The position numbers and the translations under genes were made by a program. A stretch of DNA of 64,000 nt from Candidatus Saccharimonadota bacterium (lineage in GTDB: Bacteria; Patescibacteriota; Saccharimonadia; Saccharimonadales; Saccharimonadaceae). The stretch covers positions 24,471 through 88,470 of the forward strand of contig JAFWDS010000033.1 in the NCBI GenBank assembly GCA_017516075.1. Direction: 5' to 3'. Positions within the stretch are counted from its first letter, which is position 1. Each line of letters opens with the position of its first letter. Below, piece after piece: positions 16,407 to 25,206 of this stretch. The notes below the pieces were generated by a model that saw only the letters and a program-made list of their open reading frames with translations, searched no databases and had not been told where the DNA came from.

Positions 16407-16600
16407 TTGGCTTAAACTTTCTTTAGAAAAGAAAGTTTAGCAAAGAAACTAGTATAAAAAAGAAAACAGGCGCATGTCCTGATTTTCTTTTTTGATTATG
16501 ACAAATCGCTACGCGATTTGATTTGATAGCTTAATTATTAGGTGCGAATCTCCCACCCTCCGCCAATTTCGTGCTATAATCCGCCATCTTGGCGTTTTTT
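16407..16600. other. hairpin-rich spacer behind tRNA-Ser
   Basis: No gene is seen. Three perfect or near-perfect hairpins follow the tRNA: TAAACTTTC/GAAAGTTTA (16413-16439), an A-rich/T-rich stem with inner AGG/CCT (about 16455-16493, terminator-like in both directions), and CAAATCGC/GCGATTTG (16502-16520). Then comes the duplicated tRNA 3' end, and a last terminator CGCCA/TGGCG with TTTTTT (16582-16600). Confidence 0.7.
16545..16565 (+). repeat. duplicate of the tRNA-Ser 3' end (att-like)
   Basis: The 21 nt from the T loop to CCA of tRNA-Ser (16386-16406) recur exactly here, 159 bp downstream. Direct repetition of a tRNA 3' end is what tRNA-targeting integrases leave as attL/attR; the segment between the copies carries no gene. 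Confidence 0.7.
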
Positions 16601-16646
16601 GTTGGGGATTTTTGCCATAAATGGTACGTTGTGGTATAATTGAGCT

Positions 16647-17033
16647 ATGAAAAACGTTTTTAAGCTTTTGTTATCAGTTTTAATGGTGGGAGTGGTTAGC
16701 TTGGCTGGGCTATCGAGCGTGTCGGCTTTAACTCTGCAGGAAGGTGCGGAGGCGGCTAGATGCGATGGCTGCCCAAAGGATCTTTTTGGTGATATGGGGG
16801 TATTTAAGCAAGTAACAAATACCATTCTCTATATTGTAGGTATTGTGGCGGTGATTATGCTTATTATTGGTGGTATCAAGTATGTGGTTTCTGGTGGTGA
16901 TTCAAAGAAAGTGACAGACGCGAAAAATACCGTACTCTATGCAATAATTGGTCTAGTGATTTCTTTCTTGGCGTTTGCGATTGTGAACTTCGTAATTTCG
17001 GCATTGCCAAGCTCACCGACGACTACGTCTTAG
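16647..17033 (+). CDS. T4SS-type pilin (VirB2/TrbC-like)
   Basis: 128 residues. A cleavable signal peptide (about 1-27, LLSVLMVGVVSLAGLSSVSA) is followed by a short Cys-containing loop (CDGC) and two membrane helices joined by the family motif GGIKYVVSGGDSKKVTDAKN. The same motif (GG..Y..SSGD..K...AK) is found in four minus-strand proteins at 18.4-20.6 kb, so this is a detached member of that pilin family. Such proteins form type IV secretion pili or their membrane base. TGGTATAAT ends 6 nt before the ATG, so the mRNA is probably leaderless. A terminator follows 30 nt after the stop. Confidence 0.85.
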   Translation: MKNVFKLLLSVLMVGVVSLAGLSSVSALTLQEGAEAARCDGCPKDLFGDMGVFKQVTNTILYIVGIVAVIMLIIGGIKYVVSGGDSKKVTDAKNTVLYAIIGLVISFLAFAIVNFVISALPSSPTTTS

Positions 17034-17063
17034 ATTTTGAAATAGAAAAATCGCTGAAAAGAT

Positions 17064-17087
17064 AAAATGAGGCTAGGCCTCATTTTT
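17064..17087 (+). terminator. terminator behind the pilin gene
   Basis: AAAATGAGGC, tag, GCCTCATTTTT. The A tract on the other side lets it also serve the convergent comF-like gene. Confidence 0.85.
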
Positions 17088-17109
17088 GTTGAGGGTTGTT
17101 TGATTGAAA

Positions 17110-17802
17110 TCAAACGGAGACCGCTAAAATGGCTAGGTTGATGCTTTTGACACCGGACTCTTGGAGGAGTTTGGCGGCGGATTTCATACTGGCGCCGGTG
17201 GTCCAGACATCGTCGATTAAAAGATAGGTGGCGTCTTTTTCGATAGGAGTTTTGGGATTAAGGGAGTAGGCGGTTTTGGCTTGGCTAAGTCTGTCTTTGG
17301 CGTTCGCGCCGACTTGAACGGAGGAGTTGTTGCGGAGGAGTAGTTTGGAAACATAGTAGTTTTGGTGGAGTTTTGCGAGTTGTTTTGCGATAGCGTAAGT
17401 ATGATCTAGACCGCGTGAGCGAATATGACGGCTGATGGTGGGGAGGGGGACGAGATATATTTTTTCATCGTAATGGGGGAGCGAATAATCGATAAATTCG
17501 GCGAGGGGGCGGGCTAAGGCTCGAACGGAATTGTATTTGTAATCATAGATGAGACCGCTAAGAAGGTCGGAGCGTTCACTAAAAACGAAAGTGGGTAGCG
17601 GGGACTTGGTTTGGCATTTTTGGCAGATTCCGTTGGTGTTGGGGGTTTTACACGATGGGCAAAAATTGTGATGTGAAGCTAATATGTTTTTTTTACAACG
17701 TTCACAAATAACGTTACCGATATGCCCGCAACCTCTACAGGAGTGCGGCGCGATGAGGTCTAGAATGCCGGGAGTTGTTGTGTTTTTTACAATATTTGGC
17801 AT
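17110..17802 (-). CDS. comF: ComF-family phosphoribosyltransferase
   Basis: About 230 residues from the chosen ATG; the frame is open 16 codons further up, but MPNIVKN begins behind a TATAGT box while the upstream part is AT-rich. The N terminus has the ComF zinc-binding cysteines (CRGCG, CERCKK, CPSCK, CQKCQ). The C-terminal PRPP-binding motif is YLLIDDVWTTGASM. ComF is needed for DNA uptake in naturally competent bacteria, probably at the inner face of the membrane, and Saccharibacteria are known to keep competence genes. No other com gene is adjacent. It is divergent from the hsp20 gene. Confidence 0.9.
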   Translation of the reverse strand: MPNIVKNTTTPGILDLIAPHSCRGCGHIGNVICERCKKNILASHHNFCPSCKTPNTNGICQKCQTKSPLPTFVFSERSDLLSGLIYDYKYNSVRALARPLAEFIDYSLPHYDEKIYLVPLPTISRHIRSRGLDHTYAIAKQLAKLHQNYYVSKLLLRNNSSVQVGANAKDRLSQAKTAYSLNPKTPIEKDATYLLIDDVWTTGASMKSAAKLLQESGVKSINLAILAVSV

Positions 17803-17866
17803 GATTCTCTTGATTTTACTATAAAGATGCTTTATAATAAAGCATAACAATATAAGTGGAGGAAAT

Positions 17867-18382
17867 ATGGCTCGTACAAACAGTGATGATTTGCTGATGG
17901 AAGACGACCTTGCTGCAGCATTCTTGGGAGGAGGCGAAGAAGAAATCGTAGCTCCCGTAGAGAATATCGAACCAGCTGCAGAGATAGAAGAGGTTCCCGC
18001 CGAGGAAATCAGCGAACCAGTCGAAGATGAGTGGGAAAGTGCCGACGATTTTCCAGGACAACTCGCTGTGGATGTCTACGAAACCGCCGACAAATTAGTA
18101 GTCAAAGCTCGGACTGCTGGTATTTCGAAATCTGATCTTGATGTGAGTATTTCCGATAATATTTTGACAATTTCTGGTGTTTTGTCGGGTGGCGAAGATG
18201 AACAAACCACGAGATGGCATATTCAGGAATGTTATTGGGGAGAATTTTCAAGGACGATCGCTTTGCCAGTGCAGGTGCGCGAAGATGAAAACAGTGTCAA
18301 GGCAGAGCTCAAGGATGGAGTTCTTACTATTACTTTTGAAAAGGAAAAGACTGAAGCCCCTAAGAAGATTGAGATTCAATAA
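17867..18382 (+). CDS. Hsp20/alpha-crystallin small heat-shock protein
   Basis: 171 residues. An acidic, probably disordered N terminus (about 1-60, many Glu and Ala) precedes the alpha-crystallin domain: LAVDVYETADKLVVKARTAG, SDLDVSISDNILTISG, and the closing LKDGVLTITFEKEK, the A-x-x-x-G-V-L-x-I element. A short C-terminal tail contains the IEIQ motif typical of oligomerisation. It would hold unfolded proteins for refolding by DnaK or GroEL. Ribosome site GGAGG lies 6 nt before the ATG with TATAAT upstream; no CIRCE is present here. A bidirectional terminator follows. Confidence 0.92.
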   Translation: MARTNSDDLLMEDDLAAAFLGGGEEEIVAPVENIEPAAEIEEVPAEEISEPVEDEWESADDFPGQLAVDVYETADKLVVKARTAGISKSDLDVSISDNILTISGVLSGGEDEQTTRWHIQECYWGEFSRTIALPVQVREDENSVKAELKDGVLTITFEKEKTEAPKKIEIQ

Positions 18383-18391
18383 ACTGCTTTT

Positions 18392-18427
18392 AAAAAAAAA
18401 ACATCTCCGAGAGGAGATGTTTTTTAT
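18392..18427. terminator. bidirectional terminator between hsp20 and the pilin operon
   Basis: Nine or more A, ACATCTCC, gaga, GGAGATGT, TTTTTATT; works for both convergent units. Confidence 0.9.
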
Positions 18428-18437
18428 TGGTTTATTA

Positions 18438-18794
18438 TCAATTATTATTGTTGCTGTTCTGTTGTTGTGAACTATTGCCGCTATTTGAGTTGCCACTAGA
18501 GTCACCTTGTTGGAGAATGGTGCCAATGACGAAGTTAACGATAACAAAGGCTAAAGCGCAGACGATTAGACCAATAAGACCATAAAGGATAGTTTTTTTG
18601 GCTTTTTCGACTTTGGATGAATCGCCGGAAGAAGTCATGTAATTGTAGCCACCGATAATCATGACAACTACAGCTACTAGACCTAGAGCAGCGATAATGG
18701 CTGTTAAGATGCCAGAAACGGCTCCGGTGAGATCGCTGCTGCCGCCGACCTGGTCGACGTGCTCCCCCGCCGCGAATAAAATGAGATTGTTCAT
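18438..18794 (-). CDS. T4SS-type pilin (VirB2/TrbC-like)
   Basis: 118 residues. Two hydrophobic helices (about 28-50 and 67-92) are joined by GGYNYMTSSGDSSKVEKAKK, the family motif. There is no clear cleavable signal peptide; the N terminus is short (MNNLILFAAGEHVD). The tail is a low-complexity Ser/Asn/Gln stretch. It is the last gene of a four-gene minus-strand operon of related pilins. Ribosome site AAGGAAAGG precedes the ATG. These proteins would be membrane subunits or pilin precursors for the secretion machine encoded at 20.8-28.1 kb. Confidence 0.82.
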   Translation of the reverse strand: MNNLILFAAGEHVDQVGGSSDLTGAVSGILTAIIAALGLVAVVVMIIGGYNYMTSSGDSSKVEKAKKTILYGLIGLIVCALAFVIVNFVIGTILQQGDSSGNSNSGNSSQQQNSNNNN

Positions 18795-18811
18795 GAAATG
18801 ACCTTTCCTTA

Positions 18812-19108
18812 TTAATTGGCGAGGATAGTGCTAATTACAAATTGGACGAGGGCAAAAGCAAGAACACAGACTACGAGACCGATCAAGCCATATAGGATGG
18901 TGTCTTTGGCCTTTTTGACTTTGCCGGCGTCACCAGATGAGGTCATATAGTTAACGCCACCGATAATCATAACAACGACGCAGACAAAACCTAGTACGCC
19001 AATAATAGTACTAAGAATGGTTTTGACGTTTTCTATTAAGGTGTCACCATCGTCGGTTACATCTGTTAATACTTCGCCTATTGCAAATTTTGTAATGAGT
19101 TCTTTCAT
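18812..19108 (-). CDS. T4SS-type pilin (VirB2/TrbC-like)
   Basis: 98 residues, the shortest member of the array. Helices at about 28-50 and 68-95 flank the motif GGVNYMTSSGDAGKVKKAKD. The N-terminal 25 residues are polar and lack a signal peptide. An AAAGGA ribosome site lies upstream. It is separated from the neighbouring pilin genes by 17 and 39 nt, consistent with one transcript. Confidence 0.82.
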   Translation of the reverse strand: MKELITKFAIGEVLTDVTDDGDTLIENVKTILSTIIGVLGFVCVVVMIIGGVNYMTSSGDAGKVKKAKDTILYGLIGLVVCVLAFALVQFVISTILAN

Positions 19109-19147
19109 TTGATATCCTTTATACTTATTTATTATATTTTATAACTA

Positions 19148-19645
19148 TTATTTGAAAAAAGCAAGATATTTTGAGGGCAAATACGCTTCTGCTCCCGTCT
19201 TTACATTTGCTACTGTACTGATGACCCAGTTGACGATGATGAAGGCGAATGCACAGATGATGATGCCGATGACAGCGTAGGTGATGGTCTTTTTGGCTTT
19301 TTCGACTTTGGATGAATCGCCAGAAGAGGTCATGTAGCCGTATCCACCAATGACTACATAGATAGCAGCGACAATGCCACAGACTGAGATGATGGTGTTG
19401 AGGATGACTTGGATAATACCTGGTAGAGCATTGGCGTTGTTGTTGCACCCGGCGGATTGTCGGACTGCTTCAGGATATTCGTTGTTGCCACAGATATTGG
19501 TGCTGGTGGCGGATTTAGTGCCAGTAGCTGCACCGCTACCAGTAGTGGCGCCCGAGGATTTTTCTTCTGCGAGCGCAGGCATAGCAAATAGGGAAGAGAT
19601 AGCGATTGCAGTAATAGCGAGTATGTTGAATAGTTTTGTTTTCAT
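19148..19645 (-). CDS. T4SS-type pilin with signal peptide and Ser/Thr-rich N-terminal region
   Basis: 165 residues. A signal peptide (FNILAITAIAISSLFAMPALA) is followed by a Ser/Thr/Gly-rich loop with two cysteines (about residues 50-70), then two helices with the family motif GGYGYMTSSGDSSKVEKAKK. The AGGAGG ribosome site lies within the end of the preceding gene, whose stop overlaps this ATG by 4 nt, so translation is coupled. The extra loop, likely disulfide-stabilised, distinguishes it from the shorter pilins and may be the exposed part. Confidence 0.82.
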   Translation of the reverse strand: MKTKLFNILAITAIAISSLFAMPALAEEKSSGATTGSGAATGTKSATSTNICGNNEYPEAVRQSAGCNNNANALPGIIQVILNTIISVCGIVAAIYVVIGGYGYMTSSGDSSKVEKAKKTITYAVIGIIICAFAFIIVNWVISTVANVKTGAEAYLPSKYLAFFK

Positions 19646-20637
19646 GAACCTCCTTTGATAATGTTAGTAACGAATGCGGTGATAACGACTGAAAGGGCGA
19701 CGATGATGAGACCGATGAGGGAGTAGGTGATCATCTTTTTGGCTTTTTCGAGTTTACCGGTATCGCCGGAGGATGTGATATAGAGAATACCACCGTAAAC
19801 TATAAAGATGAGTGAAACGGCGCCGGCGATGCCAGTGAACCAATTGATGACACTGGTGACCATACTCGTTGGGTCTACGCAGGATGCGGTAGCACAGTTG
19901 GTGAGACGACCTTGACTACCAAGAAGAGCAAAACGGATAGTATTCATGATGAGGCTAGCTAACAGAACGATGGCGAGGCCTAAGAAAGCTCTAGCAAGAG
20001 TTTTTCTACCATTTTCGACTTTGCCGGCTTCGCCGCCAGAAAAGGTGTAGAGGTAACCGCCGTAGATGACGTAGCCTAAAACTAAGTAAGTAGCGGCGAC
20101 CGCTATGTCGGTGGCGACGTTGGCGGCGATAGTCCAGATGCCGGCTTTGAGAGATTCTTCGTCGCTGATATTAACGTTGCTGTCCCAGGATACAAAGCCT
20201 AGAACGGAGACGTCTCGTCCGGAGAATGTTGATGCTTCTGTGTTAGGGACGACTGTGTCGTAATGGTTTTCGGCTGATTCGGATTTGGCTCCATCTGTGG
20301 CGTCATCGGAGTTGGTGACTCCAGAGGAGGCGTTGCCAGAGGTTTGAGTAGTAGAGTTGTTGCCACTATTGCCACTGCTATCGGAGCTTCCGCTGGTCGA
20401 GTTTCCGGTTGAGTTACCATTATCGTCGCTTCTATTATCCGCACTGGTTGCATTATTGATGCCATTACTGATGGCATTCCCTACTGCTTTTAAACCTATT
20501 ATTTGATTGGTTTTATGTTTGTTACTAACTGTGGTATTGGGGCCTTTGATAATAGTTGGTTCGGCAAAAGTGGGCAGTAGGATGGTCGAAGATACCATGA
20601 CGGCACAAGCAATAATAAAGAAAAGTTTTTTCAACAT
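19642..20637 (-). CDS. tandem-duplicated T4SS pilin-like membrane protein
   Basis: 331 residues. A signal peptide (LFFIIACAVMVSSTILLPTFA) and a long Ser/Asn/Gly-rich linker (about 60-115) precede two copies of the pilin-type helix pair. The first carries YGGYLYTFSGGEAGKVENGR, the second YGGILYITSSGDTGKLEKAK. Fusion of two pilin modules in one chain suggests a base or adaptor component of the pilus, not a simple subunit. It is the first gene of the operon; TAATAT lies 6 nt before the ATG with no ribosome site, so it may be leaderless. Confidence 0.8.
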   Translation of the reverse strand: MLKKLFFIIACAVMVSSTILLPTFAEPTIIKGPNTTVSNKHKTNQIIGLKAVGNAISNGINNATSADNRSDDNGNSTGNSTSGSSDSSGNSGNNSTTQTSGNASSGVTNSDDATDGAKSESAENHYDTVVPNTEASTFSGRDVSVLGFVSWDSNVNISDEESLKAGIWTIAANVATDIAVAATYLVLGYVIYGGYLYTFSGGEAGKVENGRKTLARAFLGLAIVLLASLIMNTIRFALLGSQGRLTNCATASCVDPTSMVTSVINWFTGIAGAVSLIFIVYGGILYITSSGDTGKLEKAKKMITYSLIGLIIVALSVVITAFVTNIIKGGS

Positions 20638-20749
20638 AATTTTATATTATCATAATACTTAAAAAAGTCCAATAGTTATGCTTAAATATTAGGCTCATGT
20701 TTATGCTTTAACATATCTTTGAAATATTTGGAAATATAGGGTGTTTATA

Positions 20750-20778
20750 TTGACAAAAACGCTTATGTGTGCTATAAT
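20750..20778 (+). promoter_or_regulatory. promoter of the type IV secretion operon
   Basis: TTGACA (20750-20755), 17-nt spacer, TATAAT (20773-20778): full sigma70 consensus. The leader of about 50 nt holds a CCTA/TAGG hairpin and a GGGAGGCG ribosome site. Confidence 0.85.
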
Positions 20779-20836
20779 GTAGTTACGCCTAGAAATAGGT
20801 CTCTTTTGGGGACTTAAAAAGGGAGGCGAAAGAATT

Positions 20837-23800
20837 ATGATAGTGAAAAGACGAACAAAAAAGGAGTTCAGAAAAGCCATTTTTGGCTGTCTTTTTGCTA
20901 TAATGATGTTAATTACAGGGGTGTTTGGTGTTTTTGGCCAGAATACTTCGGTTTTTGCTGAGGTCGTGAATAGCACCAACAATGCAAATAACACGAATAA
21001 CACAAATGCGACGAGAGAGCAAGTCCGATTAGACGAAGATATGAATGCAGAAGATGAGACTGATGCTGAAGAGGAGGAACCAGAGGAGCCGGCAAATACT
21101 ACTCCACTAGGGAATGGTGATAGTTGTAAAAATAGTTTGGGGGCGATTGGTTGGCTGGTATGTCCGACAACAGGGAAGATTGCCGAGGCGGTGGATTGGC
21201 TTTACGACAAGATTGAGGAAATACTGATAATTAAACCGATTTCTGTAGAGGATGGGTCGCCGATTTATGAGATTTGGAAGTATTGCCGTGGGATTACCAA
21301 TATGGTGTTTATTATCTTTCTTCTGGTGGTGATTTATTCGCAGATTACGGGATATGGGATCAATAATTATGGGATCAAGAAAGCGCTGCCAAAACTAATC
21401 GTAGCGGCGATTTTGGTGAACTTAAGCTTTTTGATATGTTCATTAGCGGTGGATTGTTCAAATATTATTGGTAGTGGTCTGAGGAGTTTGTTTACGGCAA
21501 TAGAGGAGTCGACTCTAACGAATGTATTGGCGGAAAAAGGGGCGACGATGACGGCGACGACAAAACTTTCTTATGCAAGTATGTTCTCGTCTCTGGCGGG
21601 AGGAGCGGCTTTGACGGTGCTGGGCGGAGTGATTGCCTTTGAGACTGGGGCGATTTGGATGTTGATTCCGGTGGTACTAGGGGCGCTAGTGGCGGTGGCT
21701 TCGGGTTTGATTACAATTGCTTTGAGGCAGGCGGTGGTGGCGCTTCTGATCATGATTTCGCCACTCGCGATTGTGGCTTATATTTTGCCGAATACGGAAA
21801 AATGGTTTAAGAAATGGAAAGATTTGTTGATGAAAATGTTGGTGTTTTATCCAATGTTTTCGTTGTTGTTTGGGGCGTCGAGTTTGGCGGGGTTTGCGAT
21901 TATTGCGAGCGCAAGTGACGGATTTGGGATTCTGCTGGGTGTGGCGGTGCAAGTGTTCCCGCTATTCTTCTCTTGGTCACTCATGAAGATGTCGGGCACG
22001 TTCCTCAGCGATATCAATGCAAGGTTGCAAGGGCTGGCGGCAAGACCGCTCGCAGCCAGCAGAGGTTGGGCGGATTCGCGGAGACAGTTGGCTAAGCAAA
22101 AACATTTGGCGTCGGGGAAGGCATATACGCCGTCACTTAGGTTGATGCAGTTTATTAATAATCGTAGGATAGCTAGAGAAGCAGATATGGATGAATATGC
22201 GAAATTGGCGCATGAAAGAGGCATGGCATATAGAGCTCGAAAACATTACGACAGGAAAGGTGTACCGACAAGGGCAGGCGAGAGGGCTTATCGTAGACAG
22301 GCAGAAAGCATGGAATATCAGAGGGTTATTGCTCGCGATGCAAATAATATGGAAGAAGGATTGGCGGAATATGCAAAGAAGGGTACGTTGAGGCATGCTC
22401 GTTTGGAACAATTGGATATAAGAAATATTAATGCGGCCGATTCGTTGAATATAGAGAAAGCGCGTGGACATAAGATTGAATATGAAAATGCTCGTGGGTT
22501 TCATCAAAGAATGGAAGATGCAATTAATGCCCATATGGACGATGAACATGGCGGTAATTCTAAGTACAAGATGCATGATATCAAAGATAGAGATGGAGCA
22601 AGAGCGAGATATAATGTTGCTGCCGAAATAATGAAGAATAATGATGAGAATATTCATTTTGCGGCTGCAAATGCTGCTAAGGGTTTTGAGGCGCAGAAAA
22701 AGATAGTTGAAGCTACAATGGGAGAATACTTTAGTAAGACACCAGCAACTCAGGATGTTAATTATAGGCTAGATGAGCTTACGACTAAGTTTGATGCAAC
22801 GAAGAATGAAAGAGTGGCCGATAGGATTGATTTGATTATGCCGGGTCTTAGGATTTTGAATCAGCGTGGTGATACAGATATGGTCCGCAAACAGCTTGAA
22901 AACATTTTGAATAATGGTGGTGGCGTCGATTTGGGCACGCACGCTTCGCAATCTCTAGCGAGTTTCTTGATGTTCGAAGTGAAGGATGGAGACCCATTCC
23001 TAAGGAGATTTGGTAAGTATATTAATCTTGAAACGGCGCGTGTTTACAATACAAAAGACCCAAACGAAAGACGACAGAATCCACATTTGACGTTGGATGA
23101 ATATATTACTGGTGAGTATGAAGATTGGGAATATAATAATCCGACAAAAAAGATAGTAGGTAAGGCAAAACGACCAATGGATGTTTTGATTGAAGGTACT
23201 TCTTTAGATAATGTAGAACGGACGGCTTATGCAAATTTGGATGAAATGCTGGTTAATGCCTATACTAAGAATGGGCAATTAGATATTGAAAAATACTTAA
23301 AAAGGCGTAAAGAAATTGAAACCGCAATGGGTCCAGCGTTCATTTCTGCAAGCTTGAAGTATTTGTCTGGTAGTGAACCACTAAAGAGCGCAGTTAGTTT
23401 TTTGACTGGATATAATGGTGATAAGCCAAGATGGGAAGACGAGAAAGATCCGTTGTACCGGAGTAATGAGGCAAAAGATTATTTCCGCGGAAAGTCAATT
23501 GATTATTTATCGAGTCAAACACCAACTCAGATTTTAAGTTTGAGGTCGGATTACTATAAGGCGTTGCAAAGCCATTTGATTGACGAATATGAGCTGACGG
23601 ATATGAAGGGTTGGGATCAAAAGGCGATTGATGAGCATCGCGAATTAATGCGCGAGAAAGCTGAAATACAAACTAGATATGGTGATTTACCGGCTGAAGA
23701 GGCCATGAAGAAGCGCGATGCGGATATGAAGGAATTGAAGGACAAAATGGCGGGCGCAGAGTTTAGACAAATTCTAGATTCGAAGGGTAAGTTGAATCAG

Positions 23801-24247
23801 ATTTATCGCACTAGAACTTCTGGTGCGGCAAACAATGCTAAAGACTGGGTGCGTAAATGGCTTGGGCTTGATGATGAAATATCTATTACGATGAAACTTG
23901 ATGACGATAGAAAAAGAATGAAAGCTTTAGTCGAAGAAGAGCGCAAGAAGAGAAATGCTCGCCAAATGGTGGATGATTCTGGTGTACCAGATTCTGTATA
24001 TGGTCCGTATTCTGATACAGATAGGGCAATGTTTATTTCCCAGATCAATGATATGTGGCAGGATTTGAAGGGCGAAGATGGAGATGTTTTCTTTGAAGAG
24101 TCTATGAAATATTTGAAACAAATATTGGGCGAAGATAGCGCTATTGTGATTGATTATAAACGTTTCCGTGAAGATGATAAATATGCAGATGGACATATGC
24201 TAAAATGCTACCTTGAAGACTTATTGAGCGACCCAGAAAACTATTAA
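20837..24247 (+). CDS. TrbL/VirB6-like T4SS membrane protein with long cytoplasmic tail
   Basis: 1136 residues. A signal-like segment (about 13-38) and a polar acidic stretch lead to a block of six or more membrane helices (about 130-400), including MVFIIFLLVVIYSQITG, LIVAAILVNLSFLICSLAV and VALLIMISPLAIVAYILPNT. The pattern with CRGITN upstream and PLFFSWSLMKMSG at the end matches the TrbL_3/VirB6-type channel proteins of Gram-positive-style type IV secretion. The remaining 700 residues are charged, repeat-free and likely cytoplasmic; their job is unknown. It is the first gene of an operon with PrgI and VirB4 homologues and has the strongest promoter in the window. Confidence 0.82.
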   Translation: MIVKRRTKKEFRKAIFGCLFAIMMLITGVFGVFGQNTSVFAEVVNSTNNANNTNNTNATREQVRLDEDMNAEDETDAEEEEPEEPANTTPLGNGDSCKNSLGAIGWLVCPTTGKIAEAVDWLYDKIEEILIIKPISVEDGSPIYEIWKYCRGITNMVFIIFLLVVIYSQITGYGINNYGIKKALPKLIVAAILVNLSFLICSLAVDCSNIIGSGLRSLFTAIEESTLTNVLAEKGATMTATTKLSYASMFSSLAGGAALTVLGGVIAFETGAIWMLIPVVLGALVAVASGLITIALRQAVVALLIMISPLAIVAYILPNTEKWFKKWKDLLMKMLVFYPMFSLLFGASSLAGFAIIASASDGFGILLGVAVQVFPLFFSWSLMKMSGTFLSDINARLQGLAARPLAASRGWADSRRQLAKQKHLASGKAYTPSLRLMQFINNRRIAREADMDEYAKLAHERGMAYRARKHYDRKGVPTRAGERAYRRQAESMEYQRVIARDANNMEEGLAEYAKKGTLRHARLEQLDIRNINAADSLNIEKARGHKIEYENARGFHQRMEDAINAHMDDEHGGNSKYKMHDIKDRDGARARYNVAAEIMKNNDENIHFAAANAAKGFEAQKKIVEATMGEYFSKTPATQDVNYRLDELTTKFDATKNERVADRIDLIMPGLRILNQRGDTDMVRKQLENILNNGGGVDLGTHASQSLASFLMFEVKDGDPFLRRFGKYINLETARVYNTKDPNERRQNPHLTLDEYITGEYEDWEYNNPTKKIVGKAKRPMDVLIEGTSLDNVERTAYANLDEMLVNAYTKNGQLDIEKYLKRRKEIETAMGPAFISASLKYLSGSEPLKSAVSFLTGYNGDKPRWEDEKDPLYRSNEAKDYFRGKSIDYLSSQTPTQILSLRSDYYKALQSHLIDEYELTDMKGWDQKAIDEHRELMREKAEIQTRYGDLPAEEAMKKRDADMKELKDKMAGAEFRQILDSKGKLNQIYRTRTSGAANNAKDWVRKWLGLDDEISITMKLDDDRKRMKALVEEERKKRNARQMVDDSGVPDSVYGPYSDTDRAMFISQINDMWQDLKGEDGDVFFEESMKYLKQILGEDSAIVIDYKRFREDDKYADGHMLKCYLEDLLSDPENY

Positions 24248-24291
24248 GATGATTATGTTTGAACGGATTATTGTGTTATAATATATAATAT

Positions 24292-25203
24292 ATGGCGCAG
24301 TATAAAGTACCGCAGGATGTTGAGGCGGACGACAAACTTTTAGGGCCGTTTAGTTTTCGGCAGTTTATTTATCTTTTGATTGCTGGTGGATTGATTTTTT
24401 TGGCAGTGGGTTTGTTTCAGCTTTTTCCGCTGCTTGCGATAATACCGTTGCCGTTTGTTTTATTGCTGGCAGTTTTGGCTTTGCCTCTTAAGAAGGATCA
24501 GCCGATGGAGACATACTTGGCGGCGATTGTGTCGTATTATCTGAAACCACATAATAGAGTATGGACGCCGGGACAGAGAGAGTCTACTATTATGATTACG
24601 GCACCGAAGAAAGTTGAAGAGACGAGGACTCGTAGCATTACTGGGGAAGAGGCGACGCATAGACTGTCGTTTTTGGCTGATATCGTCGATACAGAAGGGT
24701 ACGCTATTAAAGGGATGGGGCCGAATCGCGTGAAGAATGAGTTGGTCGAGGAGGCAGATGCGACAGCAGATATGTTTGAAACTAGTCATTTTGACAATTT
24801 GGAGAATACTATCGCGAAGGATGAAAATGAGAGACACCAGGAAGTGATAAAAGAAATGAGAGAGCAGATTGAACAAAATAGTATTGGCGGCGCGGCGAGA
24901 ATTGAGAAAAAAGAAGAAAAACCGATAGTAGAGACGCCGGTGGTAGAAGATATGGCGATTGACGAAAAACCTGATTATAGTTCGCCGGCGGTGATTACGC
25001 CAGTGATTACTCCAGTATTAAAGCCTGTGGAAAAGCTTAAGGCTGTGTCGGAAAACGCTACGAAAAAAGAAGCGACAACTTCTGCAAAACCTAGTATAAT
25101 AGAACTAGCGAATAATCCCGATTTTTCGGTTGCGACGATCGAAAAAGAAGCTAATCGTATTAACGGAAAGGAAAAGGGCGAAGTTTTTATATCGCTGCAC
25201 TAA
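24292..25203 (+). CDS. PrgI-family T4SS protein
   Basis: 303 residues. YKVPQDVEADDKLLGPFSFR followed by two helices (about 25-45 and 49-68) and AAIVSYYLKPHNRVW is the PrgI family signature; PrgI is a small inner-membrane component of Gram-positive conjugation systems. The last 200 residues form an acidic, proline-containing soluble tail not found in short PrgI proteins. TATAAT copies end 2 and 9 nt before the ATG, so an internal, nearly leaderless transcript may start here in addition to readthrough from the upstream gene. The next gene starts 3 nt after the stop. Confidence 0.88.
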   Translation: MAQYKVPQDVEADDKLLGPFSFRQFIYLLIAGGLIFLAVGLFQLFPLLAIIPLPFVLLLAVLALPLKKDQPMETYLAAIVSYYLKPHNRVWTPGQRESTIMITAPKKVEETRTRSITGEEATHRLSFLADIVDTEGYAIKGMGPNRVKNELVEEADATADMFETSHFDNLENTIAKDENERHQEVIKEMREQIEQNSIGGAARIEKKEEKPIVETPVVEDMAIDEKPDYSSPAVITPVITPVLKPVEKLKAVSENATKKEATTSAKPSIIELANNPDFSVATIEKEANRINGKEKGEVFISLH

Positions 25204-25206
25204 AAT

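Noticed and set aside
22133..22657. 174-codon minus-strand frame
   Set aside because: Antisense to the TrbL-like protein's tail and without initiation signals.
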